64,000 bases of DNA from Scortum barcoo (Eukaryota > Chordata > Actinopteri > Centrarchiformes > Terapontidae): the NCBI GenBank assembly GCA_023238725.1, contig CM041548.1, positions 19,241,752 to 19,305,751 of the forward strand, given 5' to 3'. The translations under genes and the position numbers were made by a program. Under the pieces are notes generated by a model that saw only the letters and a program-made list of their open reading frames with translations, was not told where the DNA came from and did no database searches. How positions within the stretch are numbered: the stretch's first letter is position 1; the number at the start of each line of letters is the position of its first letter. Of this stretch, positions 23,370 through 35,700 are shown in pieces.

Positions 23370-26300
23370 AAACATTAAATATAACATGATATATGTCTTT
23401 TTTGGCGAGATAAAAACTCTGATATTTACCAGTGATCCAGTTTAATGTCGTTACAGTTGCATTAGTTGTGGCGAATGTGGTTGGTGTAGGAAACCCGAGG
23501 GAGCCTGCAGGACAAAAAGATTGTATTTTTACAAAGTCTGGATGGTGGTTAACAAATAAAGAGGCATTAGACGATCAAATTTTTGGTAATCTATATAAGC
23601 AGAATAAGCTCGGCCATTCAGATTTCTACTGTAAATACTGAAGGTGGACTGAGGCTGGAAATAAAATGTAATTCTCTTTTAAAAGAAAGCTGTCTAAACA
23701 TGAAAGAAAACTTTTCTCTAAGAGTAATCTGAACATGACTCAATAAAATAAAGGGAGGCAAATAAGTAGTTTTTTTTTTAAAAAGATATTAAATGAAAAT
23801 TTAGATAATTTAGGACCCAAGTACATCATCACTTTGTCCTTCACTATTATTTAATGAAAAATGAACATCACATGTATGTTAGTTTCCTGTGAATTTTGGT
23901 CCAGTTATACAAATAGCTAAAAAAACATTTTAAATCAGTTACCTATGTTTGTTATACAGCCAATGTTAAAAAATCAACTAAGCACCATTCAAAAGGAATC
24001 TGGAAATTTCCATCTATTTGTATAAAGAAGCACCATGTAAAATATGTCAACTGTACTAACAAAGACAAAAATGAAGACAAAAAAAAAGAGCTGCCGGATA
24101 AAATACAAAAATGAAAGCTGCTTTTGATTCCTGTTTTCTTCAGTTTATGTCAGTATTAAAGTATAAAAGTCATCAGGTTTGGTTGCCTTGTACAAAGCCA
24201 GGTCAAACCAAACTTACTTTCTGTACAGCCACAAATAAAAACTGTCGCTCACCATTGCAGACGACACCAGATGCTTTCGAGCTCGCACACAGGTGTGGCT
24301 TGTTGATTAACTCTTTGCACTCCCACAGACTCTGCTCGTTTGAATAGCAAACATAAAACCACAGTGTCCCATTGTTGTGGGTCAGAGAGGGAACAAACTG
24401 AGAAAACTGCTTCGGCTTGTTGCACTTCAGCATGGAGCAAACCAAGGAGGCCATCTTTTCGTTCCAGCAGTTATCGCACACCGTGCCCCAGCTGCCGTTA
24501 CGGTGGACCTCCACTTTACCGGAGCAGCGGTCCAGACCTCCAGTCAGCCTGACTGCTCTCATCTCTGCACACAGAAAGTACAAACTGAAAGTATTAGAGG
24601 AAAATAAATATTATATTCTCTGCAGTAGATAAAGTTAAGTCAGTGATTCCCTTATTTGTCATGTACTTTATGTTTTTTCATTGAGGAGTTTATCAGTTAG
24701 TTCATGTTTTAAACAATAAAAACTACACAAAGGGGGTATTTTGTGGGTAAATTAAAGTGTGACTACAGGCTCTGGCATGGAAAAGAGGTCTGCTGGTCCA
24801 CTACTTTGCTCCACAACATATCAGATGGACTGCCATAAAACTTTGTACTGTATCGAGAGGATGAATCTCACAGACGTTGGTGATCCCCTGACTTTTCCTC
24901 TAGTGCCGCTGTGAGGTTCACATTTGTGGTTTTGGGCAAAATGTCTTTTTTTCTTTTAATCAAGTGTCATCATCAGGTCAGAATCTTTGACCAAATATCT
25001 GCTCAACTATCATTCCCATCAACCTCAGTTATACTCTCTGTTAGTGCTGATCAGCCAGTGTTAACTAGCTCCACTAAGACAGTAAATTTCATGCATTATC
25101 AATCATGCTTATGCCGGACAACGTGAGCATTTAGCTCAAAGCACCACTTTAGTACGGCCTCACAGAGCTGCTACAGCTGAAGACTCTTGGTTTTGTTGTG
25201 TTCAGGACAAATAGTACATAGAAAAAGACTTTTAGTCTTTATTGACAACTCAAGGTCCACTTATTATCTTTATCTGGAGCTTTCAAACACTACAACACTG
25301 AACACAACACTAAGTTTAAATTATTTGTCTGTTTTCTCTTTATGTATAAATGTGTGTTTTTTTACTGGACAGTGACCTGAACATACGACACCAGCGTCCT
25401 CTTTGTGTCCACAGTCGTGCTCGTCCTGTGCAGCCGGACAGGCCCACAGGTTCTCCTCTCTGCCCGTACAGTTCAGCTCATCCAGGTGGACGGGCCCTTT
25501 GCCAGGGGGGAAGGCGCCGCCCTGCCCCGTCACACTGAGGGCGTAACCGCAGCCGAGCTGGGCGCACACCACGTCGGCATCCCGCAGGTCCCACCCATCG
25601 TCACACACTGTGCCCCATCCTCCATTTCTCCACAACTCCACCCGTCCAGCACAGCGGCCTGATCCTCCTGACAGCCGCACGGCGTGGTGGCCTGAGGGCA
25701 ACAATATATATTTTACACTCAGGTTCAGAAGAGACTTATAGGAATGAAAGTTTGGCCAATTTGTCCTAATATTTGGACAATAATATGCACATGAATACAA
25801 CATTAAACAACATCATAATAATGTTAACTTGGCACAACTGTTGATGAAGACCATCATTACAACAACTGGACATTAAAAGAGAGACATTTATTTTACTTGC
25901 AATTTTGTCCACCAGCTTTCACTCAAAAATTAGAAGCAGGTAGTAATCTAGTAAGGCTGATCTCTACTTTATGTTGGACGGACTTGTTACTAATCATTAT
26001 TTAAGTATACTCTCTTGTATGAGGAGCTGCTGTCTGTCTCAGTTATGTTCTACATCATGAGATTGTTGCTGGACTGTTTCTTGCTGTATTTGGTTTGTTA
26101 AAAAAGAAATAAAAAGTAAATTACATGTATCAGGTGGTTATGTTGCCAATAAAGACTAAATATTAATAGAATTAACATTAATACATAAAGATAAAGTGCA
26201 TTTTTTTTAAATGCCTAAATAAAAGGCTGTGTAAGCAACAAGAGAAATATGTAGTTATTATTGTTAAATCCCTTTTTAATTTGATCCATGTATGTATTAT

Positions 26301-29300
26301 TTCACAATAAGACACAGTTTTGTCCGTTGTTTTTGTGCCACCAGCAGCTTCCTCAGTGTCGCAGATTAACTGACACTGTTACATCCGCCATTTTGTCTGA
26401 TATGTGACCAAGCAAATATTGACAGGAAACTTTTATCTACTCCTCCAAATTCCCAACTTTCCCTTTTATTATCTGTAGGCACTCGTTTATAACACACATC
26501 TGTTATGTGATTTATTTATTTAAGGCTTTTTAGTTTACTCTTTTTATTCTCATGGACTTTATGTGAACGTTTATTAGAGTAATTACTGAGTTGTACTTCC
26601 TTTTTTGGCTTCATTTTTCAGTTACTGAGCAAATTCATTGTCTCACGTTTTAGTTTCGTTGAATTTGTTTTCCAGTTCTATTTCACATTTGCCTTCTGTA
26701 AAAACTTTTATTGAACCATGTTTATCTGAAGAATAAGAAATCATCTCAACTTTTAAATGCTTTACAAGCATCTGTTGTAAATCAGTCCTCTGCCTTTGTT
26801 GAAATGATGGACAAATAATTAGATTATTTTTGAATCCTATAACTCTAAATACGTTTAATTTTACAATATTAACGCTGCAATCCAAAGTAACTTAGAGTTG
26901 GCTCATAGACCATCGTGTTGCCTCATTTGATTATTTGATATTGATCAAAATGTTTTGTTATGTCTTTGGCCACATAATGTGACAAATCTAACCCAAACTA
27001 GGGCTGTAATTTAAAGAGCAGCAAGCTTCTGTTGGACATGATAAAATGTGTTACGGTTGTAAAATGTGTTATGGTTGGTTTCTTTGCGCAAAGCTTTCAA
27101 GCTCTTCTTTAATACTATAGAAACAAACAGGTTTGAGTGTTACTGTGAGACATTAAAGAGAAAAAACCTCACCACAAACTGCTTCAGTGATCACAATGCA
27201 GTTCTCTCCCATGGTCTCTGAGCAGTTCTGCAGACGACCATGTTCGTGCAAACAGTTGTGAAAGCAGGTCGTATTGAGGGGTGGCTTTGTTGTATTCACA
27301 TGATAGACGCCGCCGCAGTCTAGATCCTGACAGATCTGTTTAACCAGCTCGTGTGTGGAGTCTGCTGTCAATGCCACCACATTGCTGCTCCCCTTCCCAT
27401 GAATCCTGAGCGTCCAGCTGCATTTACCGGCCAGTCTGTGAATGTAAAGGCCGCCTGAGGACACAGAGCACAAAATTACTTATGTGATGATTTTACCAGT
27501 AAAGCAAGTACTAATTCTGCTCTGACTGAAGCCCCTGAAACACCAGATAATGTGATCAATGTCTGTCATATATACCAAGTTTTGGATTTGGGTTAACAGA
27601 GCTGGTGATGAATAGAAATGTTGAATTATTTAGTGTTCACTGTAATGTGTTAAATTGGCATCTTGGTTTCATATCAGTGTTAAATAATGTTTTTTATTTG
27701 TAGCTGGCAATTAAAGTTATTCTGACTTTACAACGACTGTGTGTGTGTGCTGGAAGTTTTCATTGTGGCAAAACATTGAAGGGTACTTTCAACAGCGAAC
27801 AAAAACAAAACCAACAGTGTAAGTCAGGTTCTCATTGCTTTCTCACTTCCTTTCCCCCCGTATATATATACATTTTCAAAAATCTGGTCCCTGTATAGTC
27901 TGTAGCAAACGTTATTCCAACAGGAAGAAATAGTGCATTTCTCCAATGTGAGCGTGAGGCTAATACACATCACACGTTAAACACAACAAAGTTGTGTGCC
28001 CAAGTGCTCGATTTTTATGTTTAAGCATGTGGATTAGGGCAGTGAGAAATGTGAAAGGAGACCACATCATCAATGAATAATCTGATAAACAATTATCTCT
28101 GACTGACTTTAGAAAACAACTTTGTCCTTTCCTGTGGCTTTAGCTGCATCTTGAGCTTGAGTGTAGTTATTTCCTGAACACTCCACTCCCTAATTCTCTG
28201 TATTCTCATCTTTTAAATTTCTTTTCACATTTGTGTATATTACACTTGAAGCTATTTGTTAAGGGGACAAAGGGGGTTTCCAAATGAAAATTATGCACTT
28301 CAAATCAAATTAAAGAATTAAACTATAAAAACTATTTTAATCACTACTAAAGTATTTCCTTTTGACTTCACATTCACATTTTTTATAGGTTTTTGAATAG
28401 AAAACAGTCCTACACTTCAGCAATGTGTCCCTTTATTGTTGTCAAATTCATTATGTTAACTGCTTACTTAAATAAATAGCGAAATTCAGTAATAAAACAC
28501 AAGACAATACAAGCTTCTACCATTTCCTTTTGACAAAAATAATTTAACATCAACTTTACAATTTAAAAACAATTTCAAGTTTTTAACTTTTTATAACGCA
28601 TGTGCTGTTGTCCTCATTGTATTTTGGTTAAAACATTTCCATAATTTTACAGTATTTTAGGCAGGTGTTGTGGTTATTACGCAACAACATTTCTGGTTTT
28701 ATTCTGGCCGAGAACCTTTGTTGCATTTGTATCATACCCTTCTCTCTCACCCAACATTTCCTGTATGTGTCTCTACCATCAACCACACAATAAATGTAAG
28801 AAACATTTACTTTTTACAGTAACATTTATTTTGTATTGTCATCTTTAAATTTCTCTGTTTTGTTTTACTGTAGAAATTCCAGCAGACATGTCATTTGTTA
28901 CTATTGCCATCATTTTGACAAATGGTGTAAATTTATTGGACTGAGATGTTTCTGGGACCAAACTTTGCTGCCGAGTCTGCAGATGAGCACAAAGCCACAC
29001 AGAAACGACCTGCAGCAAAGGTCGCTTGCAGAGCAAAGCAGAGTCTGTGTGTGGGCTTGCTTTGCCATGCTCACTTTTTGCTATGCTCACTTTTTGATTT
29101 GCACCTGCAAAATTCATAGAAGTGTGTTTCACAAGGAGGTCACCCCACATCCTGTGACAGTACGAGCAAGAATATTTATATTCATGCATTCTCTCCATAA
29201 AGTTTATTTGAATCAGGGCAAAAATGAGTTACAAACTTCTGGTGTAACCGTGTGTTTGTGTGTATGAGAGGAAGAGAAACAGAAAGAGTGTCTTCCTCAA

Positions 29301-30177
29301 TGATGCACTGCAGAAAAATTAACTTACGGTTGAATTCTTCTTCCTCTCCTTTCACTTGGACATCAGTTGGGTCTGTTTGAGTGGACGAGTTTTGTAAAGC
29401 TGAAATAAAGCAGTGAGTCAGTTGCAGTGTGAGCTTGTATACAGGCCACTCACCAACACACCACACCGCACACACACCTACCACAGGACCTTTTGAAGAG
29501 CAACCATTGTCTGATTTTTGTGTTTTAGAATGTGGAGTATTGTGTGTCTCAAAACCTAAATGAGGTAATTGATGCCAGCCACGTGCACCGCCCACATTTC
29601 ACACTTTACATCATATTTATCTTCTTCTTGTGGAACTCAGTTTTGCGTCCAACTGCCATCAACACCAAATTTATGTTTTTAGTTCCCTGTGACTGAATGT
29701 TAAGTCCCCAGACCAAACGATTCAAATAATTTAAAGGTTCATCTGTCACACAAATAAGTCAAATTTTAAATTTGTATTAGTATGTATGTAAGTATAAGTA
29801 TGTAAGTATAAGATTCTGCCAAGATTGTGCTAAAAGATTTGTGTTGAAAATAAGTATTAGAAAAGTTGGATTAGAAATTACTTTTCATCCAAAACTATTA
29901 GAACCACAAATATCGTTAACACAATAACAGCAGTAAATATAGCTACAACTTTATATTGCCAAAAAATGTATAAATGTATTCAATTTTTTTTTTTTTTTTA
30001 TTAAAGTAATAAAAAATGTCTAGCGACAAACAATCTCAATTAAGAGAAAGTACATAGCTCAGCAGAACTGACAGTTTATGGATCACTTTTAAATATCAAG
30101 TTTATAAACGTATAAAACACTTTACCTTGACAAAGGCAGCTTAGTTGGACAATCAATAAAAATGTCACCAGCTTCAT
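19749..30177 (-). CDS. cd6: T-cell surface glycoprotein CD6-like SRCR receptor
   Basis: Thirteen coding exons give 658 codons (human CD6: 668): 30126-30177, 29328-29399, 27173-27454, 25377-25691, 24253-24564, 23430-23504, 23034-23177, 22084-22197, 21753-21875, 21461-21532, 20457-20633, 19965-20069, 19749-19882. Every intron is phase 1. Residues 1-17 are a signal peptide (MKLVTFLL...). Three SRCR domains follow, one exon each: 42-135 (divergent, 8 Cys, no WGTVCDD motif), 136-240 (canonical group B, WGTVCDDGW, 8 Cys) and 241-344 (WGTVCDNCW, one extra Cys). Then a Thr-rich stalk, a membrane span at ~387-411 and an RRRH stop-transfer. The cytoplasmic tail keeps CD6 hallmarks: acidic DTDYEQF (Tyr479), SSTSSGE-x-YEN (Tyr568, YxN Grb2-type) and DDDYDDI (Tyr638, equivalent of the human SLP-76-binding tyrosine). 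These tail motifs favour CD6 over CD5. Acceptor choices at 22197 and 21532 were set by frame. Expected role: lymphocyte co-receptor tuning antigen-receptor signalling. Confidence 0.88.
21610..21633. repeat. (AC)n microsatellite
   Basis: Twelve AC units within a cd6 intron. Confidence 0.95.
22425..22612 (+). mobile_element. 3' tail of a non-LTR retrotransposon/SINE family (copy 1)
   Basis: Ends in 'aatttccccgctgtggga', 'ctaataaagg' and a short TTGAATC tandem. The copy at 53060-53396 has the same ending with an ATCTT tandem, and 51395-51450 carries it in reverse with TAGA repeats. Shared ends followed by different short tandems are typical of LINE-type 3' tails. It lies in the cd6 intron between coding exons 23034-23177 and 22084-22197. 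Confidence 0.75.
23316..23367. repeat. (AT)n microsatellite flanked by direct repeats
   Basis: About 26 AT units. The same 19-base AT-rich word ('ataataaaacattaaatat') flanks both sides (around 23301 and 23364), so the tract grew between or duplicated its edges. Intronic to cd6. Confidence 0.95.
24785..25185 (+). mobile_element. Dispersed teleost repeat (copy 1)
   Basis: Contains 'gatcccctgacttttcctct', 'catttagctcaaagcacca' and 'cctcacagagctgctacag', hallmark words of a dispersed fish repeat. An opposite-orientation copy is at 48320-48680 ('catcctctgagaactatg', 'caatggttgttaagatgttt'). It lies in the cd6 intron between SRCR exons 2 and 3. Class not determined. Confidence 0.7.
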
Positions 30178-30321
30178 GTTGTGGACCAAAAGGAGGAAAC
30201 TGCTTCTACTGTCTCCCAGAGTTGAATGTCAAACTGTGCAGTCTAAAACTACAGTGCCCGTCTGCACTAAGCGTTACTTCCTCTATTGCTCCCCTCATAT
30301 CTGACTGGCAGAACTTCCCAG

Positions 30322-30352
30322 TATATACCATAGTGCATCACGACAGGAAGTG
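30322..30352 (-). promoter_or_regulatory. Candidate cd6 core promoter: TATA box and ETS site
   Basis: On the minus strand a TATATA word (complement of 30322-30327) lies 145 bases upstream of the cd6 ATG, which puts a transcription start near 30290-30300 and a 5' UTR of roughly 115 bases. A CACTTCCTG ETS-type site (complement of 30344-30352) sits about 20 bases further upstream. ETS control is usual for lymphocyte receptor genes; its use here is inferred. Confidence 0.5.
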
Positions 30353-30984
30353 AAGTATGTGACTTTCACAATGACACCAATTACCATAACACAAAAGCTT
30401 TGCTGAAAATGTACAAAAATATAAAAATGGCTCATCTTGCACGTTTAGTTTATAAAAGGTATGAGCCATATTACATAAAATCCAATTCATCTAATGAGGT
30501 TAAAAATTTTAAGCTATATTTACGTTGAAGGGAATAATTTTATTTGTATGAATAATGTTAACAGTCACCTCATCATATTTATTAATTATTATTATTATTA
30601 CAGTCCACTAGCTGGTGACTTAAAACTCCACTACCTTTAGAGAGGGGTGACATAACTTCAAGTCTGTGATTCGAGTTTCAGCCCAAGTGTTCAGTTTTGT
30701 CTTAAGAAGTAAAACTGATCAGGCTGTTAACAGACTTGGTTATATTTGTTGCTGAATTTACATGGCAAAGATAAAAAATTATCTGGAATATTATACAATT
30801 AGGTAAAGCTCTACTGCTCAAAAGTAATTAATTATTTTAATTCAATTACATTTTTTTCTGTACTTTTTTATTCACCTTTGTGGAGCTGACAGAAAACAGG
30901 AGAAAACGTACATGTGGTGAATATTTTATAGACTTGATTTCAGAATTTTATGTTAACTGGACTAACTTTTTCCTTAAAAAGAAG

Positions 30985-31072
30985 AGAGAATCAGAATTAG
31001 TTTTATTGCCAAGAAGGTTTTTGCATGCAGGGAATTTTACTTGGTATGTTGGTGCATTACAGCAAACAGAGA
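30985..31072 (+). mobile_element. Short retroposon tail fragment
   Basis: 'agaatcagaattagttttat', 'tgccaagaag' and 'ggaattttacttggtatgtt' match a common fish repeat end (agaatcag..tttattggccaag..ggaatttgacttgg). A weaker echo occurs near 13641-13675. It lies between cd6 and ccne2. Confidence 0.65.
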
Positions 31073-31416
31073 GAATACAAGAGTGTGTGTCTGCGTGTGT
31101 GTCTTGGTGTGCATGTTTGTGCGTGTGTGTGCGTGCGAGGGGGGGGTTGTTAGTGGTACTTGGACTCATGTTTCATTATTTTTATTTATTTCACAGGCCA
31201 GAGAGATCATTTCTGTAAGTGAAAAAGAAATATTAAATACCATTCATCCAGCAGACGGTGGCCCATTAACACAGTGTTTCTCATGAACATTTATGCGTGT
31301 ATTCTCGCTGTCTCTGTGCAGTTTGTATAAAATAAACCTGCACACGCTGCAGATCAGCTGACTGATTTGTTTACATCCCGCTCCGGCTGCACGCGCTCAA
31401 CTCAGCTCGCCCTCCT

Positions 31417-31484
31417 ATTGGCTGTCCTGCTGTGTAGCCCCGCCCCCCGCCGGCACAACTGACAGCAGCAGGAAGTCCACCGAT
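31417..31484 (+). promoter_or_regulatory. CCAAT/GC-box promoter and possible alternative first exon
   Basis: An inverted CCAAT box (ATTGG, 31417-31421) and a GC box (within 31437-31453) precede a short stretch that ends at a good donor, CGAT|GTGAGT (exon end 31484). This could be an upstream noncoding first exon of ccne2 or an independent promoter. The surroundings are CpG-rich. Confidence 0.4.
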
Positions 31485-31777
31485 GTGAGTTTAATTTTAT
31501 TTTTACACGTTTTCTTATACAATAACACTTCTAATAAACACCTACCTCAAATAAAGTCCGTTCGACTTCAGAAAAGGAAAAAATGCTCCACTTATTTTCA
31601 GTTTATCCAGCGTTAAAGAAGAAACTACACTCGCCGCGTCGAAAAAAATGACACTAAAATAAAAGTCACAAATAAACAAAACACCTGAACCTCATTTGCG
31701 GTGACTCACGTGTGAGTTCACCGTCTCCTCACCTGTTTTTACCGACAGGTAAACGAGGCAACGGGCGGCTGTGTTTG

Positions 31778-31821
31778 TGCGCATGCGCAGTGGGAGGCGG
31801 ACTCTCACCCGTTGGCGCCAA
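31778..31821 (+). promoter_or_regulatory. ccne2 promoter: NRF1 palindrome and E2F palindrome
   Basis: TGCGCATGCGCA (31778-31789) is a perfect NRF1-type palindrome and TTGGCGCCAA (31812-31821) is a perfect E2F-type palindrome, 22 bases apart. Both lie just upstream of a noncoding exon that ends at 31971 (CAG|GTAAAG). Cyclin E genes are classic E2F/RB targets at G1/S, so this matches expected regulation. Another E2F-like TTGGCGCG is at 32562-32569 in the first intron. Confidence 0.65.
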
Positions 31822-31824
31822 CTG

Positions 31825-31971
31825 GAGTTTGATTTTTTTTGCGGGAGTCTGAGCAGAGCAGCTCCAAACCATCAGACCATCAGTCCTCCTGCAGGGCGGC
31901 TGTGGGTCTGTGTGGCTCTGTGGGCTCACCTGTACGCCTCTGGTCTGTAGGTGTGTGTCGTCTCTCTTCAG
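31825..31971 (+). other. ccne2: Noncoding first exon of ccne2 (start approximate)
   Basis: A GC-balanced stretch ending at a consensus donor (TTCAG|GTAAAG). The first coding exon begins after the acceptor at 32732, 12 bases before the ATG. The transcription start is inferred from the E2F palindrome immediately upstream. Confidence 0.5.
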
Positions 31972-31987
31972 GTAAAGCTCCTTATTT

Positions 31988-32003
31988 TGCTGCTCTGCGT
32001 GTG

Positions 32004-32034
<31 letters not shown>

Positions 32035-32039
32035 TGTGT
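31988..32039. repeat. Compound (CA/TG)(TA)n microsatellite
   Basis: TATATA followed by TGTGTG in the first intron of ccne2. Confidence 0.85.
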
Positions 32040-32744
32040 GTGAACTTTGTGCAGCTTTCTCGTCCTGAAGCTTGCATATTGCATTAAAATAAGACACCAC
32101 CAGCAGGCTGAAAGCATGAAAGCTTTTGTTGAGGCTATTTTTGTCATCTGTGCTTCAGGTGAGGAGGCTGATTTTGCAGCTTTTTGACTCTTTTGCAACC
32201 TTTCTGCTTCGCTCATCGGTAAAATAGCATTATAATCCCTCTGAATCAACATTATACTAGCAGATTATGTTGCTTAAATAATCAAATAATCACCAATGAT
32301 TGTATATTTATTGACGATCGCGTGGCTGGTGTTGAATTGAAAGCTTTTAATCGGTGGCACAAAATGTCCTCCCTGTGCCTTTTGTGTTGAGTTGAGCAGC
32401 TGTGCGTCTCTTTGTGCTGCTCATGGTGGATTGATCTCATTAAAAAAACTGCAGGATATTTCTCAGGAATATATTTTTAAAGTGATCTGTCTCTGGTTGA
32501 GGTTTTGTCGTTTTCACGGGAGGAGGCTGCACAGTTTGATTTTACGCGCTCATTAATAATGTTGGCGCGTCTGCTGGTCCAAAGATCCGGAAACAGCTCA
32601 GGGTTTTATTTTAATGTGGCCTGCGTTTGCATGAAGGTGTTTTTGTGTATCTGCAGCTGGTTGTTAGTTTACATCTGAGGGCTAACTTCCTGTTTTCCTC
32701 ATTTTGAATCTGAATTGTTCCCTTTTTTACAGACTGAAGCTGCC

Positions 32745-35700
32745 ATGACAAGACGAAGGTAAGGACCCCTTTATGTTATAATAATAATAAAAAATCTTTT
32801 TTCTTTCTTATGCCTTTTCTCATTACACTATCTCCTTTGCTATTGAAACACAGCATATTTCACTGAGTTGAAGGGTTAATAAAGTTTTATCTTATATTGA
32901 GTTGTGTCTGTCTTTTTCAGTGGTCGCCTGCAGAAAAGATCTGAAAATGCTCCACGGCAGAAAAGCAAAGTACCTAAAGTGAGAGTCCTTTTTGATAAAT
33001 AATCCATTTAAGACAATATTGCAAAGCTTTACTCTGATTATATAGATATCGACATTTTCTGAATGGTCTGATGTCCAACTTTTCTTTACAGCAGAACAAC
33101 AGAAAAAAGGTTCAGCCTCTGTCAAAGCTGCAGTGTGAGAAGGTTAGTCCTTTTTCTTTTATAATCTTTTTATTGGTTTTGCAGAGCCGAGTCAGTCCAA
33201 TGGCACAAAATGAGTGAAAAAATAAACCTGTTTGTTTTTCATGTAAAGCAAAGAGAAACTTCATAAATTTGAAGAACAAGAAGCAATCAAAGTCATAATG
33301 TCACAAAGAGACTCATTTCACCTCAGGCCATCTCTTTGTCCCCACAGAAATATCCTGTCTGTTCATTACTCTTTGTTTAATAAACACACATCACATTTTA
33401 ATTTTCTCTTTTCAGAACCAGCTCGTACTCGAAGGCAACGTTGATCCCTGTACTCACATCGAGGCCTCTGAGAAGGAAGTCATGATGGACTTTAATGAGC
33501 CCATCTCCTCGGCTCTCGCTTCAGGAAATTCTTTGGTTCGTCCGTCACCTCTGCCTCTTCTCAGGTGAGTATTGTACGTTATTATTCAGTCGCGGTTTTG
33601 ACTATTAATTATTGATTATATCCTCTATCAGATAAATGGTTGCTAATTAATTTTCTTTCAATAAGTTAATCGGTTAGTCATTGCAGCTGTGTTTCTCTGC
33701 ATGTTGCAGGTGGGGATCTCCTGAAGACGTTTGGGTGAAGATGGTCAGCAGAGAGCAGAATTACAGACACAGCAAGAACTTCATGCAGAAGCATCCAAAC
33801 ATACAACCCCGAATGAGATCGATCCTGCTCGACTGGCTGATTGAGGTGTGTCTTCAACAATGGTTTTACAACTTTAAACTGTAAAGCAGTCACAGTGTAA
33901 AATCATTTTTATGGTGGCAATGTTGTAAATGTGTAACACTAAATGAGTTATTTCCTGTTTGACCTACATTCACCCATCATGTTACAGATATTTGGAACAA
34001 GACTTGTTTATTATCTTTAAAAATAAATTCAGTTCAAACATCCGGCTGCTGAAAGCTGTCTGGTTGTTTTCTCAGCTTCTCCAGAATGACATTTTCATAA
34101 AGTCAAGTCATAATCACTCCCACATCAAAAACAGGTTCACTAACACTACTTTTGTTGCTGGTTTTATCAGGTGAGCGAGGCCTACACTCTTCACCGGCAG
34201 ACGTTCTACCTCGCACAGGACTACTTTGACCGGTTCATGTTGACGCAGAGCAACATTGAAAAGGGAATGCTGCAGCTCATTGGGATAACCTGTCTCTTTA
34301 TAGCATCAAAGATGGAGGTAAGGAAGCAACTGGGAGGAATCTCAAATCACTCAAACTAAATTAAACCATGCAGCACTGTGACGCCTTCAACTAAAGAACC
34401 CAAATTCATCATCATAATACACTTTTCTAACTCTGCATTTCAAATGCTGCTTGGTGAAGTCCTTTATTTTTATTTTCTCTCCTCGTAGGAAGCCTGTCCT
34501 CCGAAGCTCTCTCAGATGGCCTACGTGACTGCAGGGACTTATTATGAAGACGAGATTCTTCAAATGGAGTTAATCATTTTGAAGGTAAAATTAGAATGAG
34601 TGTGGCCACTTTTTAACACCTTATCGCTCATTAATAATCAATAAGAAGGCTTTAATGTTTTTTTGTTATACAGGCACTGAGTTGGAACCTTTGTCCAGAA
34701 ACAGCCGTGTCTTGGCTGAAGCTTTACTTCCAGATGGCGTCGATGAGCACCAACTCTGACCTGCTGGAGCCGCAGTTTCCTCAGGAAGCTTACGTACAAA
34801 TGACCCGAGTAGGTGTTTTGATAGGATTCACCTTTTTTAAGCATACTGACACAAACATCTGTCTAAAGCTGAGCTAAAAACGTACTAAAACAGTGGTATC
34901 CGCTCTCGCACCAAAGGAGACAAATTGGTTATTTTATTATTGGGTATTTCTCCCAACTTAGAATAATGAGAGAGGAAATAAAGCGTACATATAATTGAAG
35001 TCTGCCTCATGACTAATGCTGTTTCTCTTCTGCCTTTTTAACTCCTCCAGCTTTTAGACCTGTGTATCCTCAACATAAACTCTCTGGACTTCCAGTATCG
35101 AGTGTTGGCTGCCTCTGTCCTCTGCCATTTCATCAAACAGGAAATGGTTGAAAAAGTTACAGGTATGACTGATTGTTGTGTTTATACAACTGCAGATATA
35201 AATGAAAAAATCACCAGAAAACCAGAAAAAGACGAGGCTCTTATGTGAATTTTGGTGTTTCTTAAAGTCCATCAGAAAATCTAAATATTTGTCTCTGAGA
35301 TATCAAACCGTGACTCATGCATGTTAACATGTTTGTTTTTGTCCATGTTCAGGTCTGTCGAAAGACGCCACCCAGCCGTGTGTGAACTGGATGGCGCCCT
35401 TTGTGGAGTCGGTGGGCTGGTTCGGCAGACCGACTCTGAAGGATTTTGACAGAATAAAGACAGAAGACAGACACAACATCCAGACGCACACAGACTACAT
35501 GACCATGCTGGTTAGTGTTGTCTTCTTCTGCTTGTTGGGATATTACAGTAATTTTGCACATGCTTTTGTTAAATATAAGTGCATCCTTCCAAACAAACTA
35601 CTAAGAGCGTTACTGAATTTTGAGGAAGGTTTAAGTTGATGTTCGGATGACTTTAAATCTCTGTGATTCTGTCAAACCCTCGTGACAGCTGTAGTTGACA

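Noticed and set aside
28836..29267. 143-codon plus-strand frame and its 117-codon minus-strand shadow
   Set aside because: Both lie in a cd6 intron, are mutually overlapping, and show no signal, domain or conserved motif.
29182..29595. 137-codon minus-strand frame taken as one exon
   Set aside because: Only 29328-29399 is used: it has an acceptor, a donor and the phase-1 frame needed to link signal peptide and first SRCR domain.
19749..30177. Calling the SRCR receptor CD5 instead of CD6
   Set aside because: The tail has the CD6-specific SSTSSGE-x-Y and DDYDDI motifs and a CD6-like total length; CD5 tails end differently.
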